Source: Bacillota bacterium
Lineage (GTDB): Bacteria; Bacillota; Sulfobacillia; Sulfobacillales; Sulfobacillaceae
Reading direction: 5' to 3'
NCBI GenBank assembly: GCA_023475835.1
Contig: JAMCVM010000034.1
Coordinates: forward strand, 1 to 44,084
Length of the DNA: 44,084 nucleotides
Part shown: piece after piece, positions 15,462 through 23,947 of the stretch
How the letters are laid out: each line of letters opens with the position of its first letter
Position numbering within the stretch: position 1 is the first letter of the stretch
Notes under the pieces: generated by a model
Told to the model about the DNA's origin: nothing
The model's database searches: none
What the model saw: the letters and a program-made list of their open reading frames with translations, nothing else
Made by a program: the position numbers and the translations under genes

Positions 15462-16529
15462 CGGATTGCGATAGATTCTTCGGATTCGATTTAACAAATC
15501 CAGTCGCTCGTCGACGATGCGCATAGCTACGTCCAACGTCGACAATTGCTCTTCGTCGGCGGCCGTGAATATAGCGGTCAACGTATCATAGATAGCCTCG
15601 ACCTGATGGTGAGCCCGGTCGCTACGATAGCCTTTCAGTTCATCTGCCACTTGGATGAGGCCTCCAGAATTTACGATAAAGTCCGGAGCATACAAAATGT
15701 TTTGATCGCGCAGACGAGACGCGTACGAAGCATCGGATAATTGGTTATTCGCTGACCCAGCAATAATCGCACATTTCAACCGAGGTAGAGTCTCTTCGTT
15801 GACGACGTTGCCTAGGGCGCAGGGCGCAAAGATATCGCAAGGCGTTTCCAAGATTGCCCAAGGATCGGTCGGTTCCACATTCAGTTCGGCTACGGCTTTG
15901 CCAACCGCGTGCGGATTAATATCGGCGACAATAACCGAAGCGCCCTCGGACAAGGCTTGACGGACCACTCTCAGTCCCACTTTACCCAGCCCCTGCACCG
16001 CGATCGTCCGTCCACTGAGCGACGGCGACCCGAATCGATACGCTAAGGCTGCCCTCATGGCGATAATCACACCCAGCGCGGTGACGTCCCGAGTATCACC
16101 TGAACCGCCGTATGCCGTAGGTAGACCGACGACATACGGCGTCTCCTTGGCGGTATGTACAAAGTCCTCCGCATTGGTGCCGACGTCTTCGGACAGCGTG
16201 ACCCGGCCCTGCAACGTTTGGACAAAACGTCCTAAGGCTCGAAATAAGCCCTCGCTTTTTCCCGAACTAGGATCGCCAATAATGACGGTCTTTCCACCGC
16301 CAAAGTCCAAACCGGCTGCCGCTGCTTTGTAAGTCATACTTTCTGACAGGCGCAAGGCATCTTCTAACGCATCATCGGAGTTTTCATAAGGCCACATTCT
16401 ACATCCGCCAATCGCAGGACCCAGGGTTGTGTCGTGAATCGCGATGATGGCCTTCAGCCCGCTAGCCTTGTCGTAATTAAATATGACTTGCTCGTGGCCG
16501 CGTTTGGCCATCTCTCGAAAGATATCCAT
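15456..16529 (-). CDS. leucine/branched-chain amino acid dehydrogenase
   Basis: A 357-residue Glu/Leu/Phe/Val dehydrogenase, close to the 364 of Bacillus leucine dehydrogenase. GPAIGGCRMWPY and GLDFGGGKTVI hold the substrate-binding and catalytic lysines. SEDVGTNAEDF follows, and the Rossmann loop is VQGLGKVGLRV. The short N-terminus and MDIFREMAKRGHEQVIF start are typical of Leu/Val dehydrogenases rather than glutamate dehydrogenase. It catalyses reversible NAD-dependent oxidative deamination of leucine, valine and isoleucine. The ATG at 16529 has GAGGA about ten bases upstream; the longer frame to 16565 is unlikely. A sigma-A-like promoter lies at 16616-16645. Leu versus Val preference cannot be read from sequence. 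Confidence 0.88.
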   Translation of the reverse strand: MDIFREMAKRGHEQVIFNYDKASGLKAIIAIHDTTLGPAIGGCRMWPYENSDDALEDALRLSESMTYKAAAAGLDFGGGKTVIIGDPSSGKSEGLFRALGRFVQTLQGRVTLSEDVGTNAEDFVHTAKETPYVVGLPTAYGGSGDTRDVTALGVIIAMRAALAYRFGSPSLSGRTIAVQGLGKVGLRVVRQALSEGASVIVADINPHAVGKAVAELNVEPTDPWAILETPCDIFAPCALGNVVNEETLPRLKCAIIAGSANNQLSDASYASRLRDQNILYAPDFIVNSGGLIQVADELKGYRSDRAHHQVEAIYDTLTAIFTAADEEQLSTLDVAMRIVDERLDLLNRIRRIYRNPS

Positions 16530-16615
16530 CAGCTTGGGTCCTCTTTCCAGAGAACTCGTCACCACCCTTATCCTGACTTAGTGCCACCTTGCTCGCACAT
16601 CAATCATACTCGATC

Positions 16616-16645
16616 ATTATAAGCGACTGCGTGGATCAAGCTCAA
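16616..16645 (-). promoter_or_regulatory. sigma-A-like promoter of the leucine dehydrogenase gene
   Basis: On the minus strand, TTGAGC (16640-16645) and TATAAT (16616-16621) are separated by 18 bp, about 90 bp before the dehydrogenase start. The -35 box overlaps the last codons of the CofE-like gene, suggesting separate transcription. Confidence 0.6.
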
Positions 16646-17478
16646 ATGCAATTGAGCGGAAGTTCCGGCGGTTCGATTTGGCCCAATCCCGGCCAGGATG
16701 CGACCGGGGTGCCCGCTCCCTCCGCATTGGGGTCAAGATTCCACGGCGGCGGCCGCCTAGAGGAAGGCAACGGCCGAAACACGGCCACTGGAGTCCCTTG
16801 GCCGCCCTGGCCCATCGGATTGTCATGAGTCAGAGCCCGAACCCACTCCGGATCGGCTGGGCCGTAAACGGCGATCACTTCGCTGCCGACATCGTTCACA
16901 TCGACAATAGCCACCGTCGCCCGACTAAGTCGTGAGGACAAGGTGCGAGCCAGAGTTTGACTCTGAAGCGGGGCCAGAACCACAAACTGATTGTAAGGCT
17001 CGATCGTGTCAGGTCCAGGCCCATCGATGGCCGCCACTCGGCGACCGGCGATCCGATAAAAATCACCACTTCGGCCAATGAGCCGGTCGAAGGCACCTAC
17101 TACCGCAGCTACCCCTATCCGCCACAGGCCGGCTTCGGCAATCGCCATTTGCATCGTTTCAGGGCGATTCAGGCCGAGGCCATAGCCCAGTGGACCGATA
17201 TAACGGGAGAGCAAGCGCGCTGGGCCGCGAACTTTGATCGAGTCCAGCGATCGAGCCCGCCCTTCACTAATGGCGACAATTTTTTCGCTAATCAAAACGA
17301 TATCTTTAGGGCCGACGGCTGCTCGGAGATAAGGTAGAAGGGTTACGCTAAGCTTTTCGTTCGGTGCGACCAGATGGGTATGCACCACGTACCGACGAAA
17401 CCGGCGTCCTCCCACTGTCTGCGCGGGTTTTTCTATCCAATCATCCATAATCATCGACCCCAGCTCTGGCTCAGTCAT
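16642..17478 (-). CDS. CofE-like (F420-0:gamma-glutamyl ligase family) protein
   Basis: A 278-residue protein of the coenzyme F420:L-glutamate ligase fold. Motifs include HLVAPNEKLSVTLLPYL near the start, KDIVLISEKIVAISEGR (the SEKIVAISxG signature), GLNRPETMQMAIAEAG, AIDGPGPDTIEPYNQFVVLAP, and TVAIVDVNDVGSEVIAVYG. True CofE adds glutamate to F420-0 using GTP; many Firmicute homologues lack other F420 genes and their role is unknown. The ATG at 17478 has AGGGGTG six bases upstream, better than the in-frame GTG at 17487. The last 50 residues are Pro- and Gly-rich and probably disordered. No other F420 biosynthesis gene is present in the window. Confidence 0.75.
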   Translation of the reverse strand: MTEPELGSMIMDDWIEKPAQTVGGRRFRRYVVHTHLVAPNEKLSVTLLPYLRAAVGPKDIVLISEKIVAISEGRARSLDSIKVRGPARLLSRYIGPLGYGLGLNRPETMQMAIAEAGLWRIGVAAVVGAFDRLIGRSGDFYRIAGRRVAAIDGPGPDTIEPYNQFVVLAPLQSQTLARTLSSRLSRATVAIVDVNDVGSEVIAVYGPADPEWVRALTHDNPMGQGGQGTPVAVFRPLPSSRRPPPWNLDPNAEGAGTPVASWPGLGQIEPPELPLNCI

Positions 17479-17587
17479 TCTCTTCACCCCTTAGAAGCGT
17501 AGTAGATCCAGCCGTTCCCGATGCTACTAAGGTATTCAGAGATTATCAAACGGAACCTAACGAGCGGTGATGATTGGCTGGCGGTCG

Positions 17588-18490
17588 TTAAATGCTGAAC
17601 TCAGACAAGAGCGAATGAGCAGCTTGGGCCACACTTAAGGCTTCAGCGTACGACCGCTGCCACACACTGCGGCCAAAGATGAGACCCGTAGCCCCACCTT
17701 CCAAGCACAGCCGAGCTTTGGCCATGGTTTCGCTAACCGTGCCGCGTTCTCCTCCCGCAAAAATAACCAGCGAGCGTCCCGCCGAACCAATGACCTGAGC
17801 TATGGCACTCGTTTCAGTCCACTCGCGTTGATAGCCTTTGGGCGATTTAGCCAGTTGAGCGGGATCAATGCTCGGCACATTCAGCTTGACGACATCGGCT
17901 CCTAATTCTTGGGCAACCCGAGCGGCATAGTCGACTGCGTATAATCCGTCTTTCCCGCCCTTAGCATCGACTGCATGACCCCGAGGATAGGCCCAGGCAA
18001 TGACGGGGATTCCATAGCGTTCAGCGTCTCTGCGCACCTCAGAGAATTGTCGAAAATCTTCATCTTGGCGCGCCGAGCCGACGTAAAGAGTGTAGCCGAC
18101 GGCGTCTGCCCCCAAACGCACAGCATCTTGCACCGTACCGTTCAAGGGCGAAAAGGGCGCGTCGTCCGACGGAATTTCCGTCTTGCCGTTAAGTTTCAGC
18201 ACTAGCGGCACCTGACCAGCAAATTCCGGGTAAAATTTTTCGGCAAGACCGATTTGCACCGCGATGGCTGAGAAATTGGCCTGAACCGCCAGACGAAATT
18301 CAAATCGAGGGTCTCCGCTCTCGGTTGCATCCAAAAAATCACGAGGCCCGTGTTCCAATCCCTGGTCGATGGGCAAAATCATCAGGGTCCCATTGGCCGG
18401 ACCAGATTTGTAAAGCAGACGATGCAACCGAGCCTTCTTGCCAGTCGATAACTGTAGGTCTTCCAACCGAATCCGTTGCGGGTTTGCCAT
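17588..18490 (-). CDS. fbaB: class I fructose-bisphosphate aldolase, DhnA/archaeal type
   Basis: A 300-residue TIM-barrel protein. Phosphate and substrate motifs include LPIDQGLEHGPRDF near residue 40, RLGADAVGYTLYVGS, VIAWAYPRG, the Schiff-base lysine segment GADVVKLNVPS, and FAGGERG plus GGATGLIFGRSVWQR at the C-terminus. The family cleaves fructose 1,6-bisphosphate into the two triose phosphates through a lysine Schiff base. Related members act on 2-amino-3,7-dideoxy sugars, but the EHGPRDF and GRSVWQR motifs favour the glycolytic type. AAGGAG lies eight bases before the ATG. It is the first of three minus-strand genes, followed by the CofE-like gene 109 bp downstream. Confidence 0.85.
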   Translation of the reverse strand: MANPQRIRLEDLQLSTGKKARLHRLLYKSGPANGTLMILPIDQGLEHGPRDFLDATESGDPRFEFRLAVQANFSAIAVQIGLAEKFYPEFAGQVPLVLKLNGKTEIPSDDAPFSPLNGTVQDAVRLGADAVGYTLYVGSARQDEDFRQFSEVRRDAERYGIPVIAWAYPRGHAVDAKGGKDGLYAVDYAARVAQELGADVVKLNVPSIDPAQLAKSPKGYQREWTETSAIAQVIGSAGRSLVIFAGGERGTVSETMAKARLCLEGGATGLIFGRSVWQRSYAEALSVAQAAHSLLSEFSI

Positions 18491-18882
18491 CTTAAATCTC
18501 CTTATTGATAAGTTTTAGCTAGATGATCGGACGCTTTCAGGAGATGGCAACGACTTTCGCACTCCAAGCCGTTTCGCTGGCTCCACAGTTCCAGACACCT
18601 TCGCTCAATTGCGGTCGGTGCGAAGCAACGACCGCACGTTTATGTTACCACGTCTGTTCATCGTCGTGGTCCTAGAGAGTTGGTGCATACGTCCTAAAAG
18701 AGCGGACGGAGAACCCTGAAATCTGCATGGTTGCCATGGTCGAAAGACAGATTGTCGGGTTTCGCACCAGTCTCGTAGAGCGTAACTTAGCCTTGGCGCT
18801 GCCGACCTATCGTGGGAGACGACACCCTGCGAATTCGAACCGAATCGTTGGTCAAATCGAGCCTTGCCGCGAGGCATGCGGC
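18491..18882. other. 392 bp between DUF2203 and the aldolase
   Basis: Only shadow frames are present, with no RNA gene or clear hairpin. On the minus strand TTGCCA (about 18544) and GATCAT 16 bp further could form a weak promoter for the aldolase. Otherwise I see nothing. Confidence 0.35.
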
Positions 18883-19293
18883 TTAACGCGAGGGCAGCGG
18901 CCTACGGCCCGTATAACCTTCGTCCACACCGTGAAAAAACCCGATTTCGGGCTCATCCATCTGCCAACAAAGATACACTTCAGCGCCGTCGATTTGCGAC
19001 GGAAAATCGACTAACCCCATCTCAACATCGGTGACCCGGCAGCCGACCTCGTTGATTGCGGTCAGAAGTCGATTGGCTTGGTTGACTACATCGTCAAATT
19101 CCCGCTTGGCTAATTGGTAGTCGGTCAGCATCACTAAATTGCCGTCTTTGCGGTAACCGACTTCGCGGATGTCGCGCATTTCTTCATAGCGGGTTCTAGC
19201 CTCCGTTTGAAACGTTCGCAAGCGTTCGAGCATTAATCGGAGTTCCGGAACGCGCTGGTTAGCCTCCTCAACGCTAAACCATCGCCTAATCAT
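18883..19293 (-). CDS. DUF2203 family protein
   Basis: A 136-residue protein with the DUF2203 signature. The N-terminus (WFSVEEANQRVPELRLMLER) is followed by a long coiled-coil region, then GCRVTDVEMGLVDFPSQIDG, EVYLCWQMDEPEIGFFHGVD and GYTGRRPL at the end. The family is widespread in Firmicutes and Deinococci, and its function is unknown. AAAGGAG lies six bases before the ATG. It stands between the aldolase and a membrane protein gene, both on the same strand. Confidence 0.85.
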   Translation of the reverse strand: MIRRWFSVEEANQRVPELRLMLERLRTFQTEARTRYEEMRDIREVGYRKDGNLVMLTDYQLAKREFDDVVNQANRLLTAINEVGCRVTDVEMGLVDFPSQIDGAEVYLCWQMDEPEIGFFHGVDEGYTGRRPLPSR

Positions 19294-19379
19294 AGGCTCT
19301 CCTTTCGGCGCTTTAAAGCTTCGAGTGGACGTAGCATTGTCGTTTCAAAAGCGTCTTAAGGGCTAGGCGCACCAAACGT

Positions 19380-20216
19380 TTAAATGCCTGATTTGAGATG
19401 GATCAAGTGTTCGCTAAGTAACGCTGCCGCACCCGCGCTCATAAGCCACGACGCCACCATTTTACGCTTGCCGGGTCTTTCGAGCAACCACACGACGCCG
19501 ATCGCGGTAGCCAGAAGGGCCGCTATGCTGCCTAGCGCTTCCAGCGCGGCTAAGGGCAAGCGGTGGATAAGGAGCACCAGGGTCAGGTAGGAAGCAGCGT
19601 TGGTTATGGCACTTAACAGGGACCATAGTGGTCGCTCGCGGACGAGGGCGACTACGGCTCGCTCCTGAGCTAAACATAATATCATGACCGCTACCCACAG
19701 GCTTATGCAGGTAAACAGGCTGGCGGCGTAGGCCAACGGATAGGTTGGCGGCTGGCCGACATCGGCCTGTCGCCCAACCGCCAACACCAAGCAGGCAGCC
19801 ACCATCAGCAGAACCGGTCGAAAATTTCGAGACTCCCCCCGCTCGACCCCGAGTCCCATGGCGATCACAAAGCAGGTGAGACCGATACCCGCCAGCCAAC
19901 CCCCAAAGGGATTCCACAAGTAGAGCAATAGCACGGTCAAATTTGTCCATGGACTGACTGCCGCCACGTCTCCCTCGCTGAAGGCGGTGACATAAAGGAC
20001 AAAATGGGCGGCGTAGATTAGCGAAGGGAAAAACGCGGCGGAGACCCACCTCAGGTGCCCCGATCCGGCCGCTGCCATCCACAGCAAACAGGCAGCGCCA
20101 CCAAACGCCACCATCGTCGTGACCAACCCATTTTTCTTTTCCCCGAGGAAATGAAAAAATAGGCGTTCTCCGGTCAGACTGCCGACTCGACACACCACCG
20201 TCCAAAACAGTCCCAT
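19380..20216 (-). CDS. DMT/EamA-like multi-pass membrane protein
   Basis: A 278-residue protein with about nine hydrophobic segments. The repeated layout and loops such as HFVLYVTAFSEGDVAAVSPW and LPLAALEALGSIAALLATAI resemble drug/metabolite (EamA-type) exporters, in which the fourth and ninth helices carry such motifs. It lacks the first helix of a canonical ten-helix EamA protein, or begins within it. ATG 20216 has GGGGGAGCCCC upstream, a modest ribosome binding site. The substrate is unknown; it may act with the VanW and GT-C genes upstream on the same strand, though the spacing of 64 bp gives no proof. Confidence 0.6.
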   Translation of the reverse strand: MGLFWTVVCRVGSLTGERLFFHFLGEKKNGLVTTMVAFGGAACLLWMAAAGSGHLRWVSAAFFPSLIYAAHFVLYVTAFSEGDVAAVSPWTNLTVLLLYLWNPFGGWLAGIGLTCFVIAMGLGVERGESRNFRPVLLMVAACLVLAVGRQADVGQPPTYPLAYAASLFTCISLWVAVMILCLAQERAVVALVRERPLWSLLSAITNAASYLTLVLLIHRLPLAALEALGSIAALLATAIGVVWLLERPGKRKMVASWLMSAGAAALLSEHLIHLKSGI

Positions 20217-20280
20217 AGGCGGGGCTCCCCCTTCCTATGGCGAGGCTATGCGGGAGGTTAAGAACAAATTCCCCGACACG

Positions 20281-21135
20281 CTAACGCGTTGGACTGTGAA
20301 CGATAATCCGCGGGCTGGGCCGATAGCGGTCGGTACCCAGCGGTTTCATTTCAGAACCGTCGCCGGTTTTGATGGTGAGCCAGGTTTTCACCAACACGCC
20401 GTCTTGTCCTGGGGACAAAATCTTCGTCTGACCCGGGGCGAGCTGGGGGTCGTAATGCACGACCGTTCGAAACGGATACCTTTGCAGCACTTGATGATGT
20501 ACCACGATAGTTGGTGGTGGAGTGGACCCCCACAAGGCAATGCGGAGGTGGCGGTCTTGGGCTTGAGCGGTGATGAGGATTGGAGTCCGCTGATCATTGC
20601 GAAATCTGAAGTTGAGATAGTCTTCGGCCACGGTGGCATCTTCTCCCGGAGGCAGGTACGGCACGGTCAGTCCGTGATGATGGCGTTCGAGAACCGGCAA
20701 GCCGGTTCTTAGGACGGCCGCGTAGAGAGTGGAGGCCCCTTGACACACGCCGCCTCCAACTGAGGGCACGATCCGATCGCCAACGAAGGCGCGTCCCCAG
20801 CCATACCCATTGGCGGCAGTATACGGTCCGACTACCCGAAAATAGTTGAACGTGCCCCCGGCGGGGATGACAGTGCCGTTAAGTCGACGCGCGGCCAGTT
20901 CAATATTTAACGCCTGACTGGGACTGGCATGGTAGTAATTGGTCGTCTGTTCTGCCAACCGAAAAGATAGCTGCAATGCTTTCGCCTGACTGCCTGGATG
21001 GGTTGGGTTCGTGATAATCCAAGGCGATGGCCTAACAGCGACATCGGTCGCAACAGGTACCGATTTGGCCCAGACTGAGGCTGGGGTCGCACTAGATATC
21101 AGGGCCAAGCATAAGCTGGTCAGCCAGAGTTTCAT
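20281..21135 (-). CDS. secreted VanW family protein
   Basis: A 284-residue exported protein. A signal peptide covers residues 1-23 (hydrophobic LTSLCLALISSATPASVWA, cleavage after Ala). The VanW domain occupies about 75-200: GGTFNYFRVVGPYTAANGYG, then PSVGGGVCQGASTLYAAVL with its conserved Cys, and RHHHGLTVPYLPPGEDATV. VanW domains occur in cell-envelope proteins of Gram-positives; their biochemical role is unsettled. The C-terminal beta-rich part (about 215-284) may be a G5-like module. AAGGAGGGA precedes the ATG. The start codon overlaps the stop of the upstream membrane glycosyltransferase by four bases, indicating translational coupling. Confidence 0.8.
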   Translation of the reverse strand: MKLWLTSLCLALISSATPASVWAKSVPVATDVAVRPSPWIITNPTHPGSQAKALQLSFRLAEQTTNYYHASPSQALNIELAARRLNGTVIPAGGTFNYFRVVGPYTAANGYGWGRAFVGDRIVPSVGGGVCQGASTLYAAVLRTGLPVLERHHHGLTVPYLPPGEDATVAEDYLNFRFRNDQRTPILITAQAQDRHLRIALWGSTPPPTIVVHHQVLQRYPFRTVVHYDPQLAPGQTKILSPGQDGVLVKTWLTIKTGDGSEMKPLGTDRYRPSPRIIVHSPTR

Positions 21136-22541
21136 GACGTTCCCTCCTTGAGATCATGGAAATGAGTGTGAATCCAAGCGCGAATCCTAAAAGCCGTGAC
21201 TCCTAGGCTCAACCAAATCATGGCAAATTGAAGAATTTGTCGATCGGCAAAGTCTGGATAGGTTGGCCAAGCCAATACCTGGATAGCCTCCACCCAACCG
21301 AGCCAGAACACCATCCGGGGAGCCCGAGGATGATTACTGAGGAGATAAAATGGCAGGGCCCAGAGCAAATACCAATATTGGAACCAAGAGAGGCCAATCA
21401 GTGCAAATGCAATCAAGAGATCCCCGAGGATTATGGGGTCGCCTTTTATGCCGAGAAATCGTTTGCCCCGTTCGAGCAAAATGACGATCCATACTAATAC
21501 CCCGCCCAGCGTCGCTAGATGGCGATCCACGGTTCGACTACTCCGCAAGAGGTGGCTTAATCCACCTTGAAGGATGAAATCGAAGGAACGAAGGTCTAAG
21601 GACTGGTTTGCCCAGGGCGCCAAAAGGAAAGGAAACCCTGGCCAATCCAGGAGATACATGGCGGTGAGAGCCGCTGCGCCTACGACCAGAATAAGGACTT
21701 GGTCGAACGCGCTCAATCCCACCAGCAATATCGGCAATAAGATGAGCGGAACGAATTTGATTCCTGTGGCCAAGGACCAGAACAGAGCAAACGCTAGGTA
21801 GCGTCGGCGTTGGTAGGCGCCATAGCCCAGGACCATCAGAAAAATCAATGCGGCATCATTGTGACCATTGGCTAACAGTTCCAAACCCACCAAGGGGTGC
21901 AGCGCAAAACCGAGGCCACGGGCTCGACCGACCCGGTGGCCGAGTAAATAAGCGGTGGCTAGGACCATCACCACATTGCTGGCCTTAATCCATATAAACT
22001 GTTGCCAAAACGGATGAGTTAAATGGCCGCTTAGGGTTTCCCATTCGGCCCACAAGGGGCCGTATGGAGTAATGCTATGGGCCCAACCGGCGTGCGCCAG
22101 CCAGAAATCATGCTGCCAGTGCGGGATATTGGCGATGAGTGTGGATAGCGGATTGCGGTGGAACACTGCCGCCATTTGCGCTTCGCCAATGTAGCTAAGC
22201 AGGTCATGGGATAATAGCGGCAGAGAACCGCCGGCTAAGGCTGCATACCCGGCCAAATAGATTCGCTGCCACGATCGTCGCCACTGAATCAGGCGGCGGC
22301 AGAGTGCAGGGTAACTGAAGCCCACCAGCATTAGACCTACGATAAACCAAACGCACTTGGGAAAACTACCCGCGTCCGCCGGTTGGCCGAAGGTTAGGAT
22401 CATCACGACCGGACTTTTCGCCCGATCGAGCGCCAAAACCGTAGGCAGGTCCCACCACAGCCAGCCCATGAGAAATGTCCAGGCGGCTAGCGAGGGTCGA
22501 TTAATAGACGATTTCACCACCGAGTCTTTGATCACAGCCAT
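21132..22541 (-). CDS. GT-C type membrane glycosyltransferase
   Basis: A 469-residue protein with about twelve membrane helices. The first loop contains SHDLLSYIGEAQMA, an acidic motif at the position used by lipid-linked GT-C enzymes, followed by NPLSTL and ITPYGPLWAEWE, the Y-GPLW pattern shared with polyprenol-phosphate-dependent mannosyltransferases (DUF2029/MptB-like). Later helices include ELLANGHNDAALIFLMVLG and LATGIKFVPLILLPILL, also typical. It probably transfers a sugar from a polyprenyl-phosphate donor at the outer face of the membrane. AAGAGG is close before the ATG. Overlap with the VanW gene suggests a shared job in the cell envelope. Donor and acceptor are not predictable. Confidence 0.75.
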   Translation of the reverse strand: MAVIKDSVVKSSINRPSLAAWTFLMGWLWWDLPTVLALDRAKSPVVMILTFGQPADAGSFPKCVWFIVGLMLVGFSYPALCRRLIQWRRSWQRIYLAGYAALAGGSLPLLSHDLLSYIGEAQMAAVFHRNPLSTLIANIPHWQHDFWLAHAGWAHSITPYGPLWAEWETLSGHLTHPFWQQFIWIKASNVVMVLATAYLLGHRVGRARGLGFALHPLVGLELLANGHNDAALIFLMVLGYGAYQRRRYLAFALFWSLATGIKFVPLILLPILLVGLSAFDQVLILVVGAAALTAMYLLDWPGFPFLLAPWANQSLDLRSFDFILQGGLSHLLRSSRTVDRHLATLGGVLVWIVILLERGKRFLGIKGDPIILGDLLIAFALIGLSWFQYWYLLWALPFYLLSNHPRAPRMVFWLGWVEAIQVLAWPTYPDFADRQILQFAMIWLSLGVTAFRIRAWIHTHFHDLKEGTS

Positions 22542-23890
22542 CGACCTCTTGCCGCTAGCATGACTCGAGAACCCAAGCGTTATTCTCTTGGTTTCGGTCG
22601 GGGCGACTATTCAGCGAGCGACAAACGATGGACTGGCTCGGTCCAGTGCGAGCGTTTTCGGCTGCTGGAACCGTCGGGATCGGCAAACGTTGCAGGACCG
22701 GGTAAAATTCGCGGTCCCCCACGTTTTCACCAAAGACTGCGGGTTTTAGGCATTGACAATGGGACTGGGCCAAAAATTTTCCCCAACTATTGCCCCAAGC
22801 GAACCCTGCACTATCTTGTCCAGCTGTGGAGGCACCGTGGTACGACGCTTATTTGTGGCCAATTTTACGGGATGACGTTGGTAACCGCATTGCCGCGCAA
22901 CGGTTCCACCGCTTAACCTGCGCATCGATTTGCGCTTTATGGGAATTGATGTGTTTCTCGAATGGCTGTTTTAGGCTGCGTCCCGACGGTCGGCGATTCG
23001 GGCCTATATAGCGATTAGCGATTCACGCTGATGCTTGTATTCCTTGACAATGGTCGATTAGAGATGTTTGCTCCCCATCAAAATAGATATTTAAGATCCT
23101 GCCTAAAGAATTAAACCGGAGACTGAAATGGCAAGTCTGGAGCTTGAGCGTGACACTCCCCACGCTTAACCGCGAGAGATTCTTACGAGGAACGCCCTTA
23201 TGTGAGCTTTGCTTGCAAACGGTTGGCTAAAAGCCCACCGGCCACTACCAATACTATGCCCAATTTTAAAAGAATGACACGTGACTTCTGATATCACCGA
23301 TCAAAGCCTTGTTCGGAATAGCTTTCGCCTGACGGAGAGCGCCTTATATCCCCAGATCTTTAAGCTAGTGGTTTTACGGCGCATTTCATAAAGAAGAATG
23401 GCAAGGCTCCCGGCCTATCCGAATAGTTTCAGGAACCGGTGGACAGAACTTTCTGGATAAGGAATTTGAGAACCCCCACCGGACTTTGGAGCCAAATAAC
23501 GTGAACCCGCACACAATAGCATGATCGGTCGTCGGTGGTTGGGGCTGAGTATGGCGCAGGGCATGAATTCTCCGGGGGCAGGCAGCTTCTATGCCTGCGC
23601 AATGAATGAATGATGGTCTACCCGTACCGAGAACCCTGTAGTCCGTGTGCTGGCGATAGTTCGAATACGCCAGGCCAAGATGAATCAAGAGCCATACCGT
23701 GCCCGGGTCGACCTTCGTGGCAACACCAGACGATGGTATTCGTAGTGTCCGAGCCCGAAAATTGACGACGATTTCCATGATGATCCATAGGGCCCCTCAG
23801 GGCCCAAGAAAATCGGGAGCGCAGATTCATTCAAACCCTCCATAGAGCATTGGCCGTTCGTAGCCACCAAAACCCAGTTCGGGGTTTTAC
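22542..23890. other. about 1.35 kb without a recognisable gene
   Basis: A 118-codon plus frame (22560-22916) and several minus frames near 23386-23870 lack ribosome binding sites and known motifs. The latter look like one old reading frame broken by shifts. On the minus strand near 23200-23280 a hydrophobic peptide (LKLGIVLVVAGGLLANRLQ) runs to a stop but has no start codon. I see no RNA gene. Confidence 0.35.
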
Positions 23891-23920
23891 TTGCCTGAGA
23901 GCGCTTAGATCCGGTAAATT
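23891..23920 (+). promoter_or_regulatory. sigma-A-like promoter of hom
   Basis: TTGCCT (23891-23896) and TAAATT (23915-23920) with an 18-bp spacer lie 28 bp before the hom ATG. The leader is too short for a T-box or riboswitch. Confidence 0.5.
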
Positions 23921-23947
23921 AGAGTTATATGCCTTCAGGAGGACTCT

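Noticed and set aside
23200-23330. Hydrophobic minus-strand peptide (LKLGIVLVVAGGLLANRLQ) resembling a small DUF2905-like membrane protein
   Set aside because: No start codon follows the upstream stop, and the neighbouring DUF2905-like GDI motif would be in the wrong order. Probably a decayed remnant or chance.
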